Assembly (NCBI GenBank): GCA_041586615.1
Contig: JBFGZS010000011.1
Location: 18,285-82,284, forward strand
Direction of reading: 5' to 3'
Length of the DNA: 64,000 nt
Source of the DNA: Motiliproteus sp041586615
Lineage (GTDB): Bacteria > Pseudomonadota > Gammaproteobacteria > Pseudomonadales > Balneatricaceae
Shown: positions 36,038 to 45,124 of the stretch, in pieces
Numbering within the stretch: position 1 is the first letter of the stretch
Layout: every line of letters begins with the position of its first letter
The notes under the pieces: generated by a model
The model's input: only the letters and a program-made list of their open reading frames with translations
Databases searched by the model: none
What the model was told of the DNA's origin: nothing
Made by a program: the position numbers and the translations under genes

Positions 36038-37255
36038 ATGGCTGTTCAGGTCGCAAGGAAAGCGTGCAGGAAGAATGAACTAAGCACCGTTATCGGGCGG
36101 TTTTTTTTAGTGATGCTATTGGCTCTGGGCATTACCGCGTGTAGCTCCGCCCCACAGGTGTTGCGTTTCCAGATGCCCGATCTTTCACAGGGGCGGGTCT
36201 GGCCCGCGCCGCCTGAGGAGCCCCGGCTGCGTTATGTGGGCGACCTGATTGGTGAGAGTAACTTTACCGATGAGGACCTCTCGCAGGAGCGCGGGCGCTC
36301 CTGGGTAGAAATATTAACCGGTGCAGGCTTGCTGCAAGAAGAAGAGCGCGTTCTCTTAAAGCGGCCTCAGGCCGGAATGGTCGATAGTCAGGGTCGGATC
36401 CTGGTTACCGATATCGGTCAGGGCGGGGTTTTTGTCTTCGATGAAGTGAATGGCACGCTGGACCTGTGGACCCGTTATGGGGCCGATCGTCATTTCAGTC
36501 AGCCCATTGGTATCGTCGAAGGCCCTGACGGCACGATTTATGTCGCCGACTCGGATAAACAGTACGTCGTAATGCTGACGCGCGATGGCACGTTTATCCG
36601 TACTCTGGGGGCCGATGTGTTGACGCGGCCAACGGGATTGGCGATCGATGCTCTCGGGCAGCGCCTGTTCGTTGCGGACAGCAGTGCCGACGATATCAAA
36701 GTCTTTAGCCTGGATGGTTCCCTGCAGGATACCTGGGGAAGTTCGGGGGTTGCCTTGGGCGAACTTAACGGACCGGTGTACCTAAGCTATCGGGATGATT
36801 CGCTCTATGTCACCGATACCCTGAACGCGCGGGTCCAGGTGTTTAACCAGGATGGCAGGGCGACGCGCGAGATCGGCCGCCGTGGTATGTATCTGGGTAA
36901 CATGGTGCGGCCCAAGGGGGTTGCGCTTGATTCGTCCGGTAATGTGTATGTGGTCGAATCCTATTATGACTACCTGTTGATCTATAACCAAAAAGGCGAG
37001 TTTCTCCTGCCGTTGGGCGGCACCGGAAGTAGTGCAGGGCGCTTTTTTCTTCCGGCCGGTATCTGGAGCGACAGTCGCGATCGCATTTTTGTTGCCGATA
37101 TGCTCAATGGACGGATCTCCATTTTCCAGTATCTGAGCGGGCCTGCCGCGCAAGCCATCCCTGCTGCGCAAGCCACCCCTGCCGCGCAAGCCATCCCTGC
37201 TGCGCAAGCTACCCCTGCTGCGCAAGCTATTCCTGCCGCTACCCCGACCCCCTGA
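36038..37255 (+). CDS. NHL-repeat beta-propeller lipoprotein
   Basis: The 405-residue protein has a lipobox (LGITAC) and an N-terminal SQGRVWPAPPEEPRLRYVG segment. Six or so NHL repeats follow with the RPTGLAID/LFVADS and PKGVALD/VYVVES pattern. It is exported and probably lipid-anchored. The C-terminus is a low-complexity tail of 18-bp units encoding AAQAIP/AAQATP (37140-37250). NHL proteins beside multiheme cytochromes are known from Geobacter clusters, where their function is unclear. It lies 18 bp after the small cytochrome. Confidence 0.85.
   Translation: MAVQVARKACRKNELSTVIGRFFLVMLLALGITACSSAPQVLRFQMPDLSQGRVWPAPPEEPRLRYVGDLIGESNFTDEDLSQERGRSWVEILTGAGLLQEEERVLLKRPQAGMVDSQGRILVTDIGQGGVFVFDEVNGTLDLWTRYGADRHFSQPIGIVEGPDGTIYVADSDKQYVVMLTRDGTFIRTLGADVLTRPTGLAIDALGQRLFVADSSADDIKVFSLDGSLQDTWGSSGVALGELNGPVYLSYRDDSLYVTDTLNARVQVFNQDGRATREIGRRGMYLGNMVRPKGVALDSSGNVYVVESYYDYLLIYNQKGEFLLPLGGTGSSAGRFFLPAGIWSDSRDRIFVADMLNGRISIFQYLSGPAAQAIPAAQATPAAQAIPAAQATPAAQAIPAATPTP
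37140..37240 (+). repeat. Coding 18-bp tandem repeats in the NHL lipoprotein
   Basis: About five alternating units encode AAQAIP and AAQATP, with Ala-Thr-Pro at the end. Likely variable in length. Confidence 0.85.
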
Positions 37256-37330
37256 TTCGTTCGTGCTCAGTGTATCCATCGGGGTACAGGGGCCCCCGCA
37301 AGGAACCTCCCCGGGTTCTTGTTCTGAAAC

Positions 37331-37397
37331 GGGCATGCGCCGGCCTTGTCGGCAGCAAAAGACCGAATGGATCGCTATGTTGATGCCCGGTTAATAA
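37331..37397 (+). repeat. Dispersed palindromic repeat, copy C (3' modules only)
   Basis: GCATGCGCCGGCCTTGTCGG, AAAGACCGAATGGATCGCTA and TTGATGCCCGGTTAATAA match the second half of copies B and D. The first half is missing. Confidence 0.75.
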
Positions 37398-37568
37398 CAC
37401 GGCGTTCGCGTGTTGGCTTGTATCGTCGTGACGTATTACTCTGGGATTTGATGGTAGAATGTGCGTTATGTCAATCGCATGCGCGTCGGAACGCGAGAAC
37501 GTCTCCGTACGACGGTGAATCGATCGTACAGGTTCGCGCAGAAAAAGATGGTTAAGGGGAAGGGGTTT

Positions 37569-40106
37569 ATGCGGGCATTTTTTCGCGTGCTGCTAGCACT
37601 TGCTTGCTGTTTGGCGCAATGGTCACTAGCCGCTTCGCCGCTGGATTCGCGTCGGGAGTCCAATATCACCGCTACAAAGCATAACCTGTCGACAACCGGT
37701 CTCGGTACCGTTACATCAGACCCTGAAAGCAGCGGCGGAACCGCGCAAGTTTGCGTGTTCTGTCATACCCCCCACGGCGCAACACAAGCCGAGCTGGCAC
37801 CCTTGTGGAATAAGGCGGTCAATAGCGGCGCTTATACGATGTACGGTGATGCTGCGAATGCGAGCAACAGCTCTTTTCAGGCGACCATTGATGCGAACCC
37901 CGGTGGCGCCTCTAAGCTCTGTCTCTCCTGCCATGATGGCACGCTGGCCATTGGTTCGGTGAATGTTATCGACGGGCGGGGTAGCCAGACAATAAGCTTG
38001 ACGGGGACCGATGCCGGAAGCATGCCGGCAGGCGAGGGACTGGCCAGCGGTTTCACCCGCAACCTTGGGACGGATTTGAAGAATGATCATCCGATTTCGC
38101 TGGTTTATGATTCAGCCCTGGCTAGCAGCGATGGAGAGCTGTTTGATCCGCTCAATACCACGGCGGGCCGCGGTGAGCAGGTGGGGGTTCGGGGCAGTAG
38201 CAGTACACCGGGTCAGCCACGCTTTCCACTGGAAGGAACCGACGCCGCCGCGGGTAAGCTGCAATGCACGACCTGTCATGACCCTCATACCCGGGGGGTT
38301 GGCGAAGATGTGGCGATCAATATCAAGTTTCTGCGCGGCAACCGTTTTCAGCAATCGACACCGAGCACGGCGAACCATGCGCTGGTCACCTACGATGAAG
38401 ACAACGATATTATCTGTCTGGCTTGCCACAATAAGGACGGCTGGGCGGATTCGGCCCATGCCAATCCGACCGTTGCTGATGAGCGCTACGAACCCTTACC
38501 GGCCCAGCAGCGGGCGTTTCCGAATACCCTGGACGGTGCCGCAAATAATGCACAGGTATGGCAAGTCGCTTGCCTAAATTGTCACGATACGCATACCAAG
38601 CAGGGCGCGCGCCGCCTGTTGCGTGAAGGCTCGACGGGGCCTGCAGACGGTGATTCGGCGATCGAGCAAACCTGTTTTCAGTGTCACGACAGTAACGGCG
38701 GTATTCTCGATGCCAGCGCGGCTAATGTACCGGCGATAAAACCGGACTTTGATCGAACCAGCAGCATGCCCATTGTTACTGCGCGCCAGGATGACACGAG
38801 CCAGGAAATCCACGATATCCGCGACAAGGACTTTGCCGAGTCGCAGGCGAACCTGGCCAGTCGTCATGTTGAATGTACCGATTGCCATAATCCACACCGT
38901 TTACGACGGGTACGCCGTGCCGATGCCGCGGTGGGTCAGGTCGATACGGTGGGGACGCATCCACACATTGCCAGCGGAACACAGCATAACAATGTTATTT
39001 CAGGGGTACTGGCCGGGGCATTTGGCGTGGAGCCCACCGGATATGCCGGCAGTGAATTCAAGAAGCAGGCGACATCCCTGATCGATGTGACTTTTAAGGC
39101 ATTGTCTGGCGCTGTCACCGGCCTTATCGATGCGGGGCTAAATACGACGAACTATACGTTCAATACCCCGCCGCAGACCTATGACTTCGTGTCTCGGGAA
39201 TACCAGATCTGCATGAAATGTCATTCGTCTTACGCCTTTGGCACGTCGCCGCCCAATTTGAAAAGCATCGGCGGATCCTATAATAGCAATGACGTGACCC
39301 GCGTTACCGATCAAGCGCTGGAGTTTTATGCCCCGCTGGGGCATGAAGGAGAACCCCTGGGCGTAACGGGCACCGGTGCCTTTAATGAGCACGAGGGCGG
39401 CAGCCAATATAACCACCGCTCCTGGCATCCGGTTATGCGCCCGACAGGCCGCACGTCTGCAGTACGTGGGAGTACTGATGCTAACTGGAAGCCGCCGTTC
39501 AACAACGCCGTGGGCACCCAGAGCATGTATTGCTCCGACTGCCATGGGTCCGACACCCCCGCGTCTTTCACCAACAGCGAACCGACCGGCGGGGATGCGG
39601 GCAACCCCTGGGGACCGCACGGTTCTAATTACCCGTTTATTTTACGCGGAGATTGGGCGCTGGATAACTGGGGCGCGCCGACCATGGGTAATAACGCACT
39701 CTGCTTTCGTTGTCATGACAGCCAATATCGTACAGGGGGGCTTTCAGCATCGGGCTTTTGGGATGTCGATACCGGCAAAGGTGAGTTGCATGGCTATCAT
39801 GTCGACAAGGTTGGTAATCTTGAGTGTAACTGGTGTCATGTCGCCCTACCGCACGGCTGGAAGAATAAGGCGTTGTTGGTGAATCTGAATGATGTCGGTC
39901 CCGAGTGCGATGGTTATTCTGCCGGAACGATCGTGACTCACCCGAAAAACAGCGGGTTTACCTGTGCCCCTTACTATTACAACAGCTTCCTCAAGGTGAA
40001 AACCTTCAGGAAGAGCGGACAGTGGCGAGATGTTGATTGCGGCGTGCGCGGAGGTTCTGGAGGCAAGGACTGGATGCGTAATGACGCCTGCGACAACCCC
40101 AATTAA
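37569..40106 (+). CDS. Eleven-heme exported cytochrome c
   Basis: The 845-residue protein has a signal peptide (about 1-22, ...SLAA) and eleven CXXCH motifs, the largest cytochrome in the window. In order they are CVFCH, CLSCH, CTTCH, CLACH, CLNCH, CFQCH, CTDCH, CMKCH, CSDCH, CFRCH and CNWCH. Several are doubled CXXCH modules (CVFCHTPHGA, CTTCHDPH, CTDCHNPH), the cytochrome c3/doubled-CXXCH family. The first four-heme module is closely similar to the separate tetraheme protein at 61395. I start at ATG 37569 after AAGGGGAAGGGG; the frame is open to 37461. It overlaps the ResB-like gene by 26 bases. Likely the main conduit or extracellular cytochrome, inferred. Confidence 0.88.
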   Translation: MRAFFRVLLALACCLAQWSLAASPLDSRRESNITATKHNLSTTGLGTVTSDPESSGGTAQVCVFCHTPHGATQAELAPLWNKAVNSGAYTMYGDAANASNSSFQATIDANPGGASKLCLSCHDGTLAIGSVNVIDGRGSQTISLTGTDAGSMPAGEGLASGFTRNLGTDLKNDHPISLVYDSALASSDGELFDPLNTTAGRGEQVGVRGSSSTPGQPRFPLEGTDAAAGKLQCTTCHDPHTRGVGEDVAINIKFLRGNRFQQSTPSTANHALVTYDEDNDIICLACHNKDGWADSAHANPTVADERYEPLPAQQRAFPNTLDGAANNAQVWQVACLNCHDTHTKQGARRLLREGSTGPADGDSAIEQTCFQCHDSNGGILDASAANVPAIKPDFDRTSSMPIVTARQDDTSQEIHDIRDKDFAESQANLASRHVECTDCHNPHRLRRVRRADAAVGQVDTVGTHPHIASGTQHNNVISGVLAGAFGVEPTGYAGSEFKKQATSLIDVTFKALSGAVTGLIDAGLNTTNYTFNTPPQTYDFVSREYQICMKCHSSYAFGTSPPNLKSIGGSYNSNDVTRVTDQALEFYAPLGHEGEPLGVTGTGAFNEHEGGSQYNHRSWHPVMRPTGRTSAVRGSTDANWKPPFNNAVGTQSMYCSDCHGSDTPASFTNSEPTGGDAGNPWGPHGSNYPFILRGDWALDNWGAPTMGNNALCFRCHDSQYRTGGLSASGFWDVDTGKGELHGYHVDKVGNLECNWCHVALPHGWKNKALLVNLNDVGPECDGYSAGTIVTHPKNSGFTCAPYYYNSFLKVKTFRKSGQWRDVDCGVRGGSGGKDWMRNDACDNPN

Positions 40107-41220
40107 GCGTTGGTTTGAACGAATGCGTGTGCTATTGAGCCGTGGACTGGTTCGGCGTTTAGGGGGATTACGTCTCACCGCGCTGCTGTTGCTACTGTTG
40201 TTAGCGTCGATCTGGTGGCTTTATGTCGAGCAGGGCCGGGACGTGGTCGGTGGCTATGCACATTGGTTTACTGGCAGCGTGCTCGCGGGGCTGGTGGTCA
40301 ACCTGGTTGCCGCCATATCCAGTAATGGCCGTTTTCGACGCCAGCCGCCATTGTTGATGTTTCACCTGAGCTTGGTGGTGCTGGTGTGCCTGGTCGGTAT
40401 TGGTCACCTGACTCGACTCAAGGCGACGGTGGAGGTTAGTAGCGGAGCCTGGTTTGAAGGGGATATCGAGATCAAGGAGGTGGGGCTGCTGCACGGTTGG
40501 GCGATAAGCGAGCTGCGCTTCCAGAATCGAGATTTCCGCATTCATTACAACCCGGGCCCCTCGCGTGGCAATACCTACAATCATCTACGTTGGCTCGATG
40601 ATGCCGGTACGGCTCATGATGTGGTTATCGGTGATCAGTTGCCGTTAAGAATCGCCGGCTACCGATTTTATACCAGCTTTAATAAAGGCTTTGCACCGCA
40701 GTTTGCCTGGCGCGCCAACACCGGCGAGATGACTCTGGGGGATGTGCACCTGCCCTCCTATCCGGGCAACAGCACACGACAGGCCATTGAATGGACGGTG
40801 CCAGGAACAGATACTGGCCTGTGGATTCAGCTCGACTTCGATGAAGAAATCCTCAGCACCCATGCGCCGTCGGTCTTTCGCACGCCCACTGAGCATCAGC
40901 TGGTTGTACGCAGTGGCGATCGCCGCGTGACGCTACGGCCGGGACAGCGGATGCGTTTACCGGAAGGCGAGTTGGTTTATCAGGGGCTGGGAACCTGGAT
41001 GGGCTACAGCATTTACTACGACGAAACCCGTTACTGGTTACTGGCGGCCAGCCTGTTGGCAATATTCAGCCTGGGATGGTTTTATTGGCAGCGCTTTACG
41101 CGTATCCCCTGGAACAGCAGCATTCATGAAACCACCCCCAACACCAATAAAAACGACACCGACAAAATCAACAAAATCAACAGCCAGCCACAGACCAGCG
41201 TTGGACAGCCCGATCAGTAA
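40081..41220 (+). CDS. resB: ResB-like cytochrome c biogenesis protein
   Basis: The 379-residue protein has four apparent membrane helices: about 30-48, 57-80 and 93-112, then one near 315-335. A large periplasmic domain lies between the third and fourth. This is the ResB/Ccs1 layout, the heme-handling partner of CcsA in System II cytochrome c maturation. It is shorter than typical ResB (about 450-550 aa). The ATG at 40081 is inside the end of the 11-heme gene, implying coupling. A charged low-complexity tail (NTNKNDTDKINKIN) ends it. Its CcsA partner is at 44237. Confidence 0.8.
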   Translation: MTPATTPIKRWFERMRVLLSRGLVRRLGGLRLTALLLLLLLASIWWLYVEQGRDVVGGYAHWFTGSVLAGLVVNLVAAISSNGRFRRQPPLLMFHLSLVVLVCLVGIGHLTRLKATVEVSSGAWFEGDIEIKEVGLLHGWAISELRFQNRDFRIHYNPGPSRGNTYNHLRWLDDAGTAHDVVIGDQLPLRIAGYRFYTSFNKGFAPQFAWRANTGEMTLGDVHLPSYPGNSTRQAIEWTVPGTDTGLWIQLDFDEEILSTHAPSVFRTPTEHQLVVRSGDRRVTLRPGQRMRLPEGELVYQGLGTWMGYSIYYDETRYWLLAASLLAIFSLGWFYWQRFTRIPWNSSIHETTPNTNKNDTDKINKINSQPQTSVGQPDQ

Positions 41221-41252
41221 CCGGCTGTTTTTAAGTACTCTTGATGCGGGCT

Positions 41253-43130
41253 TTAGTCGACCATCGTTTCCACCATACGTGCAGCCTCCTCAGGCGCCGC
41301 GTCGTGATCGGCCTGCCAGTGGATCACCCGGTTGCGGCCTTGGTTTTTGGCTTGATACAGCGCGCTGTCGGCGTGTTTGACCACTTCCCAGAAATCCTCG
41401 CTGTCTTGCGGGTAATGCGCCACGCCGATCGAGAGTGTTTTGTGCAGAACGGCCGAGGGTATACGGATGTTTTTCTTGGCGACAGCGTCCCGGATTTTCT
41501 CGGCCAGCGCGTTGCCGCTATAGTCATCGCCGCTCTCTTGTAGGATGACCAGAAACTCTTCGCCGCCGTAGCGTATAACCAGATCGGAATCCCTCACGGC
41601 ATTTCTCAGCACCTCGGCCAGGGTTTTCAGGACAATATCGCCCGCTTCATGTCCGTAGGTATCATTCACGCTTTTGAATTTATCCAGGTCCATCATCATC
41701 ACTGACAACTTCTGCGGGCTACGTTGCGACCTGATGATTAGCGTGCTGGCGTATTCTTCTAAGAAGCGGCGGTTACGCAAACCGGTCATGGCATCGCGCA
41801 AGGTTGTCTCGCGTAGCGCACTCATTAATCGCTTCGCCTCGACAACGGAGGAGGATTCGCGCAGATAGACCAGAATCAGCGGTAATATGCGATAGATATC
41901 CCGGCTGTGCTTGCCGTTAAAAACCAACTGAACGACGCAACCGACCGATCCACTGTGGATGACCGGTAGGCAGATATGCTGCATCCGGTCATCGATGCGG
42001 CCATTAAAGCGGCTGCAGATACGGGGTTGGGCAATAGCGTCGATAATATGACCGGTTCGTAGTGCACGGCAGCTGTCTGCCTGGTACAGGATATGCGGAT
42101 CACACCAACGGCATTCCGTACAGCCCGGTTTATCCACCACGATCGGGATTAGCCTGTTCTGGCCGGTTTGCGTTTCATAGATACTGAAGTTGCCAATCTT
42201 GAAATGATCGCTGAGGATGAAGGCAATTCGATGGTAAATTTCCAACTGTGTCTGGTCGCCTTCGATCTCCTGCTTGAACTTTGAGACATCCACCAGCCCG
42301 GCGACCATATCTGTCGTGGCCCGGATGAGATCGATCTCTTTGGGGAGCTCATACTTCATCAAGGACGCCACGTCCTTGCAGGTTTCGCCGAGTCGATCTT
42401 GCAGGTAGTTCATCAGGCGGTTCAGATCGCGGGCAATCTGCGCGACTTCGTCGCCGCCGTTATCATCGATTCGGCCGCTGAATTCGCCCAGGCGCGCTTG
42501 ATGAACGACCTGCTGGACACCTTGCGCGGTTTCGATAATGGGGTTCATTTGACGACGAAAAATCATGAGGAAAATCAGGGCAATGGTCGCCAATACGGCA
42601 AACATGCTACTCAGGATGGTGAGTGCCTGGTGACGCAGGGCATCAATGGAGATGGTGATCGTGATTACCCCAAGCACGCTGCCATTATCGACGGCATGAC
42701 AGGCCAGGCAGTTAGGCATGCCCTGATTTGAAGCGATATACGGAATCGTGGCTCGGAATAAATCGCCCGTCTCGGTCAGGCTATAGTACGGGGTGGCGCT
42801 TGCCATAACCTGGACTTCGATACCATCGGGCTGAATGGCATCGGGATGACCAAACTGGCGGTCGACCGCCAGTGCTCTGAGTACGCGTACGTCCTTGAGT
42901 CCTTCAACCTCGGCGAGGCGCTGCAGAAAGGAGGCGCGTTTGTCGATCACGCCGTTAATCATGGCCTCCGTCAGGCTTACCCTAACGACTTCCGCGGCAC
43001 TGCGAGCATGATCTTTTGCGGTCATCAGGGATAACTGCCGAAAGCTGTAGGTGCTGACGCTGGCAAGAATTAGCAGCATGGCGACGATAAAGGAGATCGT
43101 GAGAAGAGAAATTTTATTTTTGAGTTTCAT
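41253..43130 (-). CDS. Heme-motif diguanylate cyclase with periplasmic sensor
   Basis: The 625-residue protein has two membrane helices (about 8-27 and 166-186) and a periplasmic sensor between them ending in a c-type heme motif, CLACH, near residue 139 (DUF3365-like). A HAMP-like segment follows. Then comes a cytoplasmic region with a Cys cluster (CTECRWCDPH...SCRAL). The C-terminal GGDEF domain is intact: GGEEF and an RxxD inhibitory site (RDSD) five residues before it. It should make c-di-GMP in response to redox or ligand at the heme. I start at MKLKNK (43130), six bases after GGAG. Confidence 0.88.
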   Translation of the reverse strand: MKLKNKISLLTISFIVAMLLILASVSTYSFRQLSLMTAKDHARSAAEVVRVSLTEAMINGVIDKRASFLQRLAEVEGLKDVRVLRALAVDRQFGHPDAIQPDGIEVQVMASATPYYSLTETGDLFRATIPYIASNQGMPNCLACHAVDNGSVLGVITITISIDALRHQALTILSSMFAVLATIALIFLMIFRRQMNPIIETAQGVQQVVHQARLGEFSGRIDDNGGDEVAQIARDLNRLMNYLQDRLGETCKDVASLMKYELPKEIDLIRATTDMVAGLVDVSKFKQEIEGDQTQLEIYHRIAFILSDHFKIGNFSIYETQTGQNRLIPIVVDKPGCTECRWCDPHILYQADSCRALRTGHIIDAIAQPRICSRFNGRIDDRMQHICLPVIHSGSVGCVVQLVFNGKHSRDIYRILPLILVYLRESSSVVEAKRLMSALRETTLRDAMTGLRNRRFLEEYASTLIIRSQRSPQKLSVMMMDLDKFKSVNDTYGHEAGDIVLKTLAEVLRNAVRDSDLVIRYGGEEFLVILQESGDDYSGNALAEKIRDAVAKKNIRIPSAVLHKTLSIGVAHYPQDSEDFWEVVKHADSALYQAKNQGRNRVIHWQADHDAAPEEAARMVETMVD

Positions 43131-43505
43131 CGCGTGCTCCATTTATCCCTTGCCCCATGTATTCCTTGTTTCATTTCCACGGGGTTATCCTGAAAGCGAT
43201 TTATTCGGGCCGAGTTCAGCCCTTTGGCTAATGGGTCCGTCTGACGCGTGTATAGGAACGTTCAGAAATCAGCGATTGATGCTATGTGACATCGAATATT
43301 AATTCAATAAATATTAGAGGGCTATTATTCAGGCGGCAACGGCATAACGAGGCAAAAATGTCGCCTTGATAGGGGGGATGGATGAACCGCCGAGGCATAA
43401 CGCCACGAGAGACAAGGACGGACATGCGCCGGCCTTGTCGTTATCAACGGTCGTTATTAAACGTCGTTATCAAAATACCGCATGGATCGGTATTTTGATG
43501 CCCGG
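43131..43505. other. Intergenic region between minus-strand genes
   Basis: About 375 bp with no gene. Most of it is repeat copy D (43331-43508). The rest, next to the cyclase, is presumably its promoter, but I see no clear element. Confidence 0.5.
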
Positions 43506-43508
43506 TTA
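43331..43508 (+). repeat. Dispersed palindromic repeat, copy D (longest)
   Basis: The copy has the first module (GGCAAAAATGTCGCCTTGAT), the GGATGGATGAACCGCC module, GACAAGG/CCTTGTC arms, and a stem AAAATACCG/CGGTATTTT. TTGATGCCCGGTTAG ends it. The last bases overlap the stop codon of the NrfJ-like gene. A stretch of GTCGTTAT repeats (43439-43470) is unique to this copy. Confidence 0.8.
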
Positions 43509-44171
43509 GTTGACGGCGCTTACCGATCCGGCAAACAGAATTTCATCAAAGGTCTGACCGAGAGAGCTGCTGGTAAAGTTGCGCATCAGCGACGCGCCAG
43601 ACCAGGTAACGGTTTGTCCCGCTTGGATGGGAGCGCTGGGGGCCGCGACCCACTTGTTGCCGGTTGCCGTGGATACTTCAAGGTAGCTGTAGCCAGCAGA
43701 ATTTTGCACGGATAGCACTTTGCCCCGGTTCTGCACATTGGCGGCAGAAGGCGCCGCAACCTGTTGCATGGGCGGATGGTTGGCGGGCATGGCGGCGGGC
43801 TGGCCGCCAGTGAAGGCGCTGACAAACATGATCTCATTAAATGTCCGGTTCAGCGTCTTGCTGGTGAAGTTGCTCATCACGGCACCTTGGCCCCAGCTGA
43901 TCTTGCTTCCCTGCGGCAGATTGCTCTGGGGGCCAGCGAGCCAGAGTGTCTTGCCGTTCTGATCAACCTCTACGTAGGTGTAACCGCCGGCATCGACCGT
44001 GTGGGTCACCCGTCCTTCATTGGGTCCTAGTTTGGCTGCTGCAACGGGGGCGACCACTTTTTCGGCGCTGGCGGCGGCCGTTTCCTTCTTTGCGGCGTCG
44101 TTATCGGAGCACCCGGCCAGCATGAGTGAAGTGCCTAACGCAGTAACAAGGACAGCAGAGTGAAGTTTCAT
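43506..44171 (-). CDS. NrfJ-like lipoprotein with two tandem domains
   Basis: The 221-residue protein has a lipobox (LMLAGC). Two copies of an about 85-residue domain follow (around 52-125 and 140-215). Each has a GK/GRV-----GGYTY/SYLEV start, a W(L/V)A core, and an ending in FTS-----TF(N/D)EI(L/M)F. The domain resembles the NrfJ-like family that accompanies multiheme cytochrome loci in epsilon- and deltaproteobacteria; its function is not known to me. The N-terminus is Ala/Lys-rich. It is followed by ccsA's stop side on the same strand and has a repeat copy at its own stop. Confidence 0.75.
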   Translation of the reverse strand: MKLHSAVLVTALGTSLMLAGCSDNDAAKKETAAASAEKVVAPVAAAKLGPNEGRVTHTVDAGGYTYVEVDQNGKTLWLAGPQSNLPQGSKISWGQGAVMSNFTSKTLNRTFNEIMFVSAFTGGQPAAMPANHPPMQQVAAPSAANVQNRGKVLSVQNSAGYSYLEVSTATGNKWVAAPSAPIQAGQTVTWSGASLMRNFTSSSLGQTFDEILFAGSVSAVN

Positions 44172-44236
44172 AGCGTTCAACCTAAAAGTTGGTGGGAGCA
44201 TCCTAGCCCCCATTGAAGTGGAAGGTGTTCACGTAC

Positions 44237-45055
44237 TCAGACGGCGCCTTTGTGCGGTGCCGTAGAAATAAATGGTACGCCGAAAAAGGTTAAAAATGCT
44301 ATGACGAAGACGATAAGAATCAACATTGCACCGATTTTTGTTGATATAGGCCAGGTAATTCGGACATGCAGGGTGATTGCCAGCACCAGCCAGGTGATGA
44401 ATGACCAGGTTTCCAGAGGGTCCCAGGCCCAGTAGCGACCCCAGGCATCCTGGGCCCAGATGGCACCGGCAACCAGCATCAGGCTTTCAAACACCAAGGC
44501 GAGGGCAAGAAAGCGAAACGATAATTCGCTTACGCTGTTGCTGACCGGCATGCTGCTGCAAAGTTGGCCGATGGGCTTTAGGTCCCGGAGCAGAACGATG
44601 CAGGACAGCGCGGAAGCGATCATTAGCGCGCCCATAAAGACTTTGCCAAAACCAATGTGGATATACAGCCAGATGGTGTTGTATGTGGGCGGGAACACAC
44701 TTTCGCCCGGATACGCGAGCATGAGCCAGCCCATCATCATAAACAGGATCGGCATCATGATGGTTGCCACCGGTCGAATTGACGGGATGCGCCAGTAGGT
44801 GAGGGCGAAGAATAAGGTGACGCTCCAGATGTTGCTGGAAAGAATTTCAAACATGGTCAGAAACGGGCCGTGTTCCAGGCGTATCCAGCGGTATGTGATA
44901 GCCGCTGTGTGCACGCCGAGTCCGAGCCAGAGCAGGCCCTGAAAAATATCATCGGTGACCTGGCGGAATATGGCGGCAACGATCACCAGCGAGCCGGCTA
45001 ATACGTATATAATCAGGGCCGCCCAGAGGATCAGGAGTTCAAGTTCGAGAGTCAT
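44237..45055 (-). CDS. ccsA: CcsA/ResC-type cytochrome c biogenesis protein
   Basis: The 272-residue protein has about eight helices and the tryptophan-rich heme-binding motif WAQDAWGRYWAWDPLETWSF, the CcsA/CcmC signature. Conserved His flank it (HIGFGKV, HVRITW). With ResB it exports heme and attaches it to apocytochromes (System II). It is divergent from the heme-copper-like gene, sharing a 69-bp promoter region. System II is unusual in gammaproteobacteria, which mostly use CcmABCDEFGHI. Confidence 0.9.
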   Translation of the reverse strand: MTLELELLILWAALIIYVLAGSLVIVAAIFRQVTDDIFQGLLWLGLGVHTAAITYRWIRLEHGPFLTMFEILSSNIWSVTLFFALTYWRIPSIRPVATIMMPILFMMMGWLMLAYPGESVFPPTYNTIWLYIHIGFGKVFMGALMIASALSCIVLLRDLKPIGQLCSSMPVSNSVSELSFRFLALALVFESLMLVAGAIWAQDAWGRYWAWDPLETWSFITWLVLAITLHVRITWPISTKIGAMLILIVFVIAFLTFFGVPFISTAPHKGAV

Positions 45056-45124
45056 AAGATCGCATACGTCGCTTTTTTAGTTCAAGGAGGGACTATAGCG
45101 CCAATTAATTTTGAGAAGAAGTGA

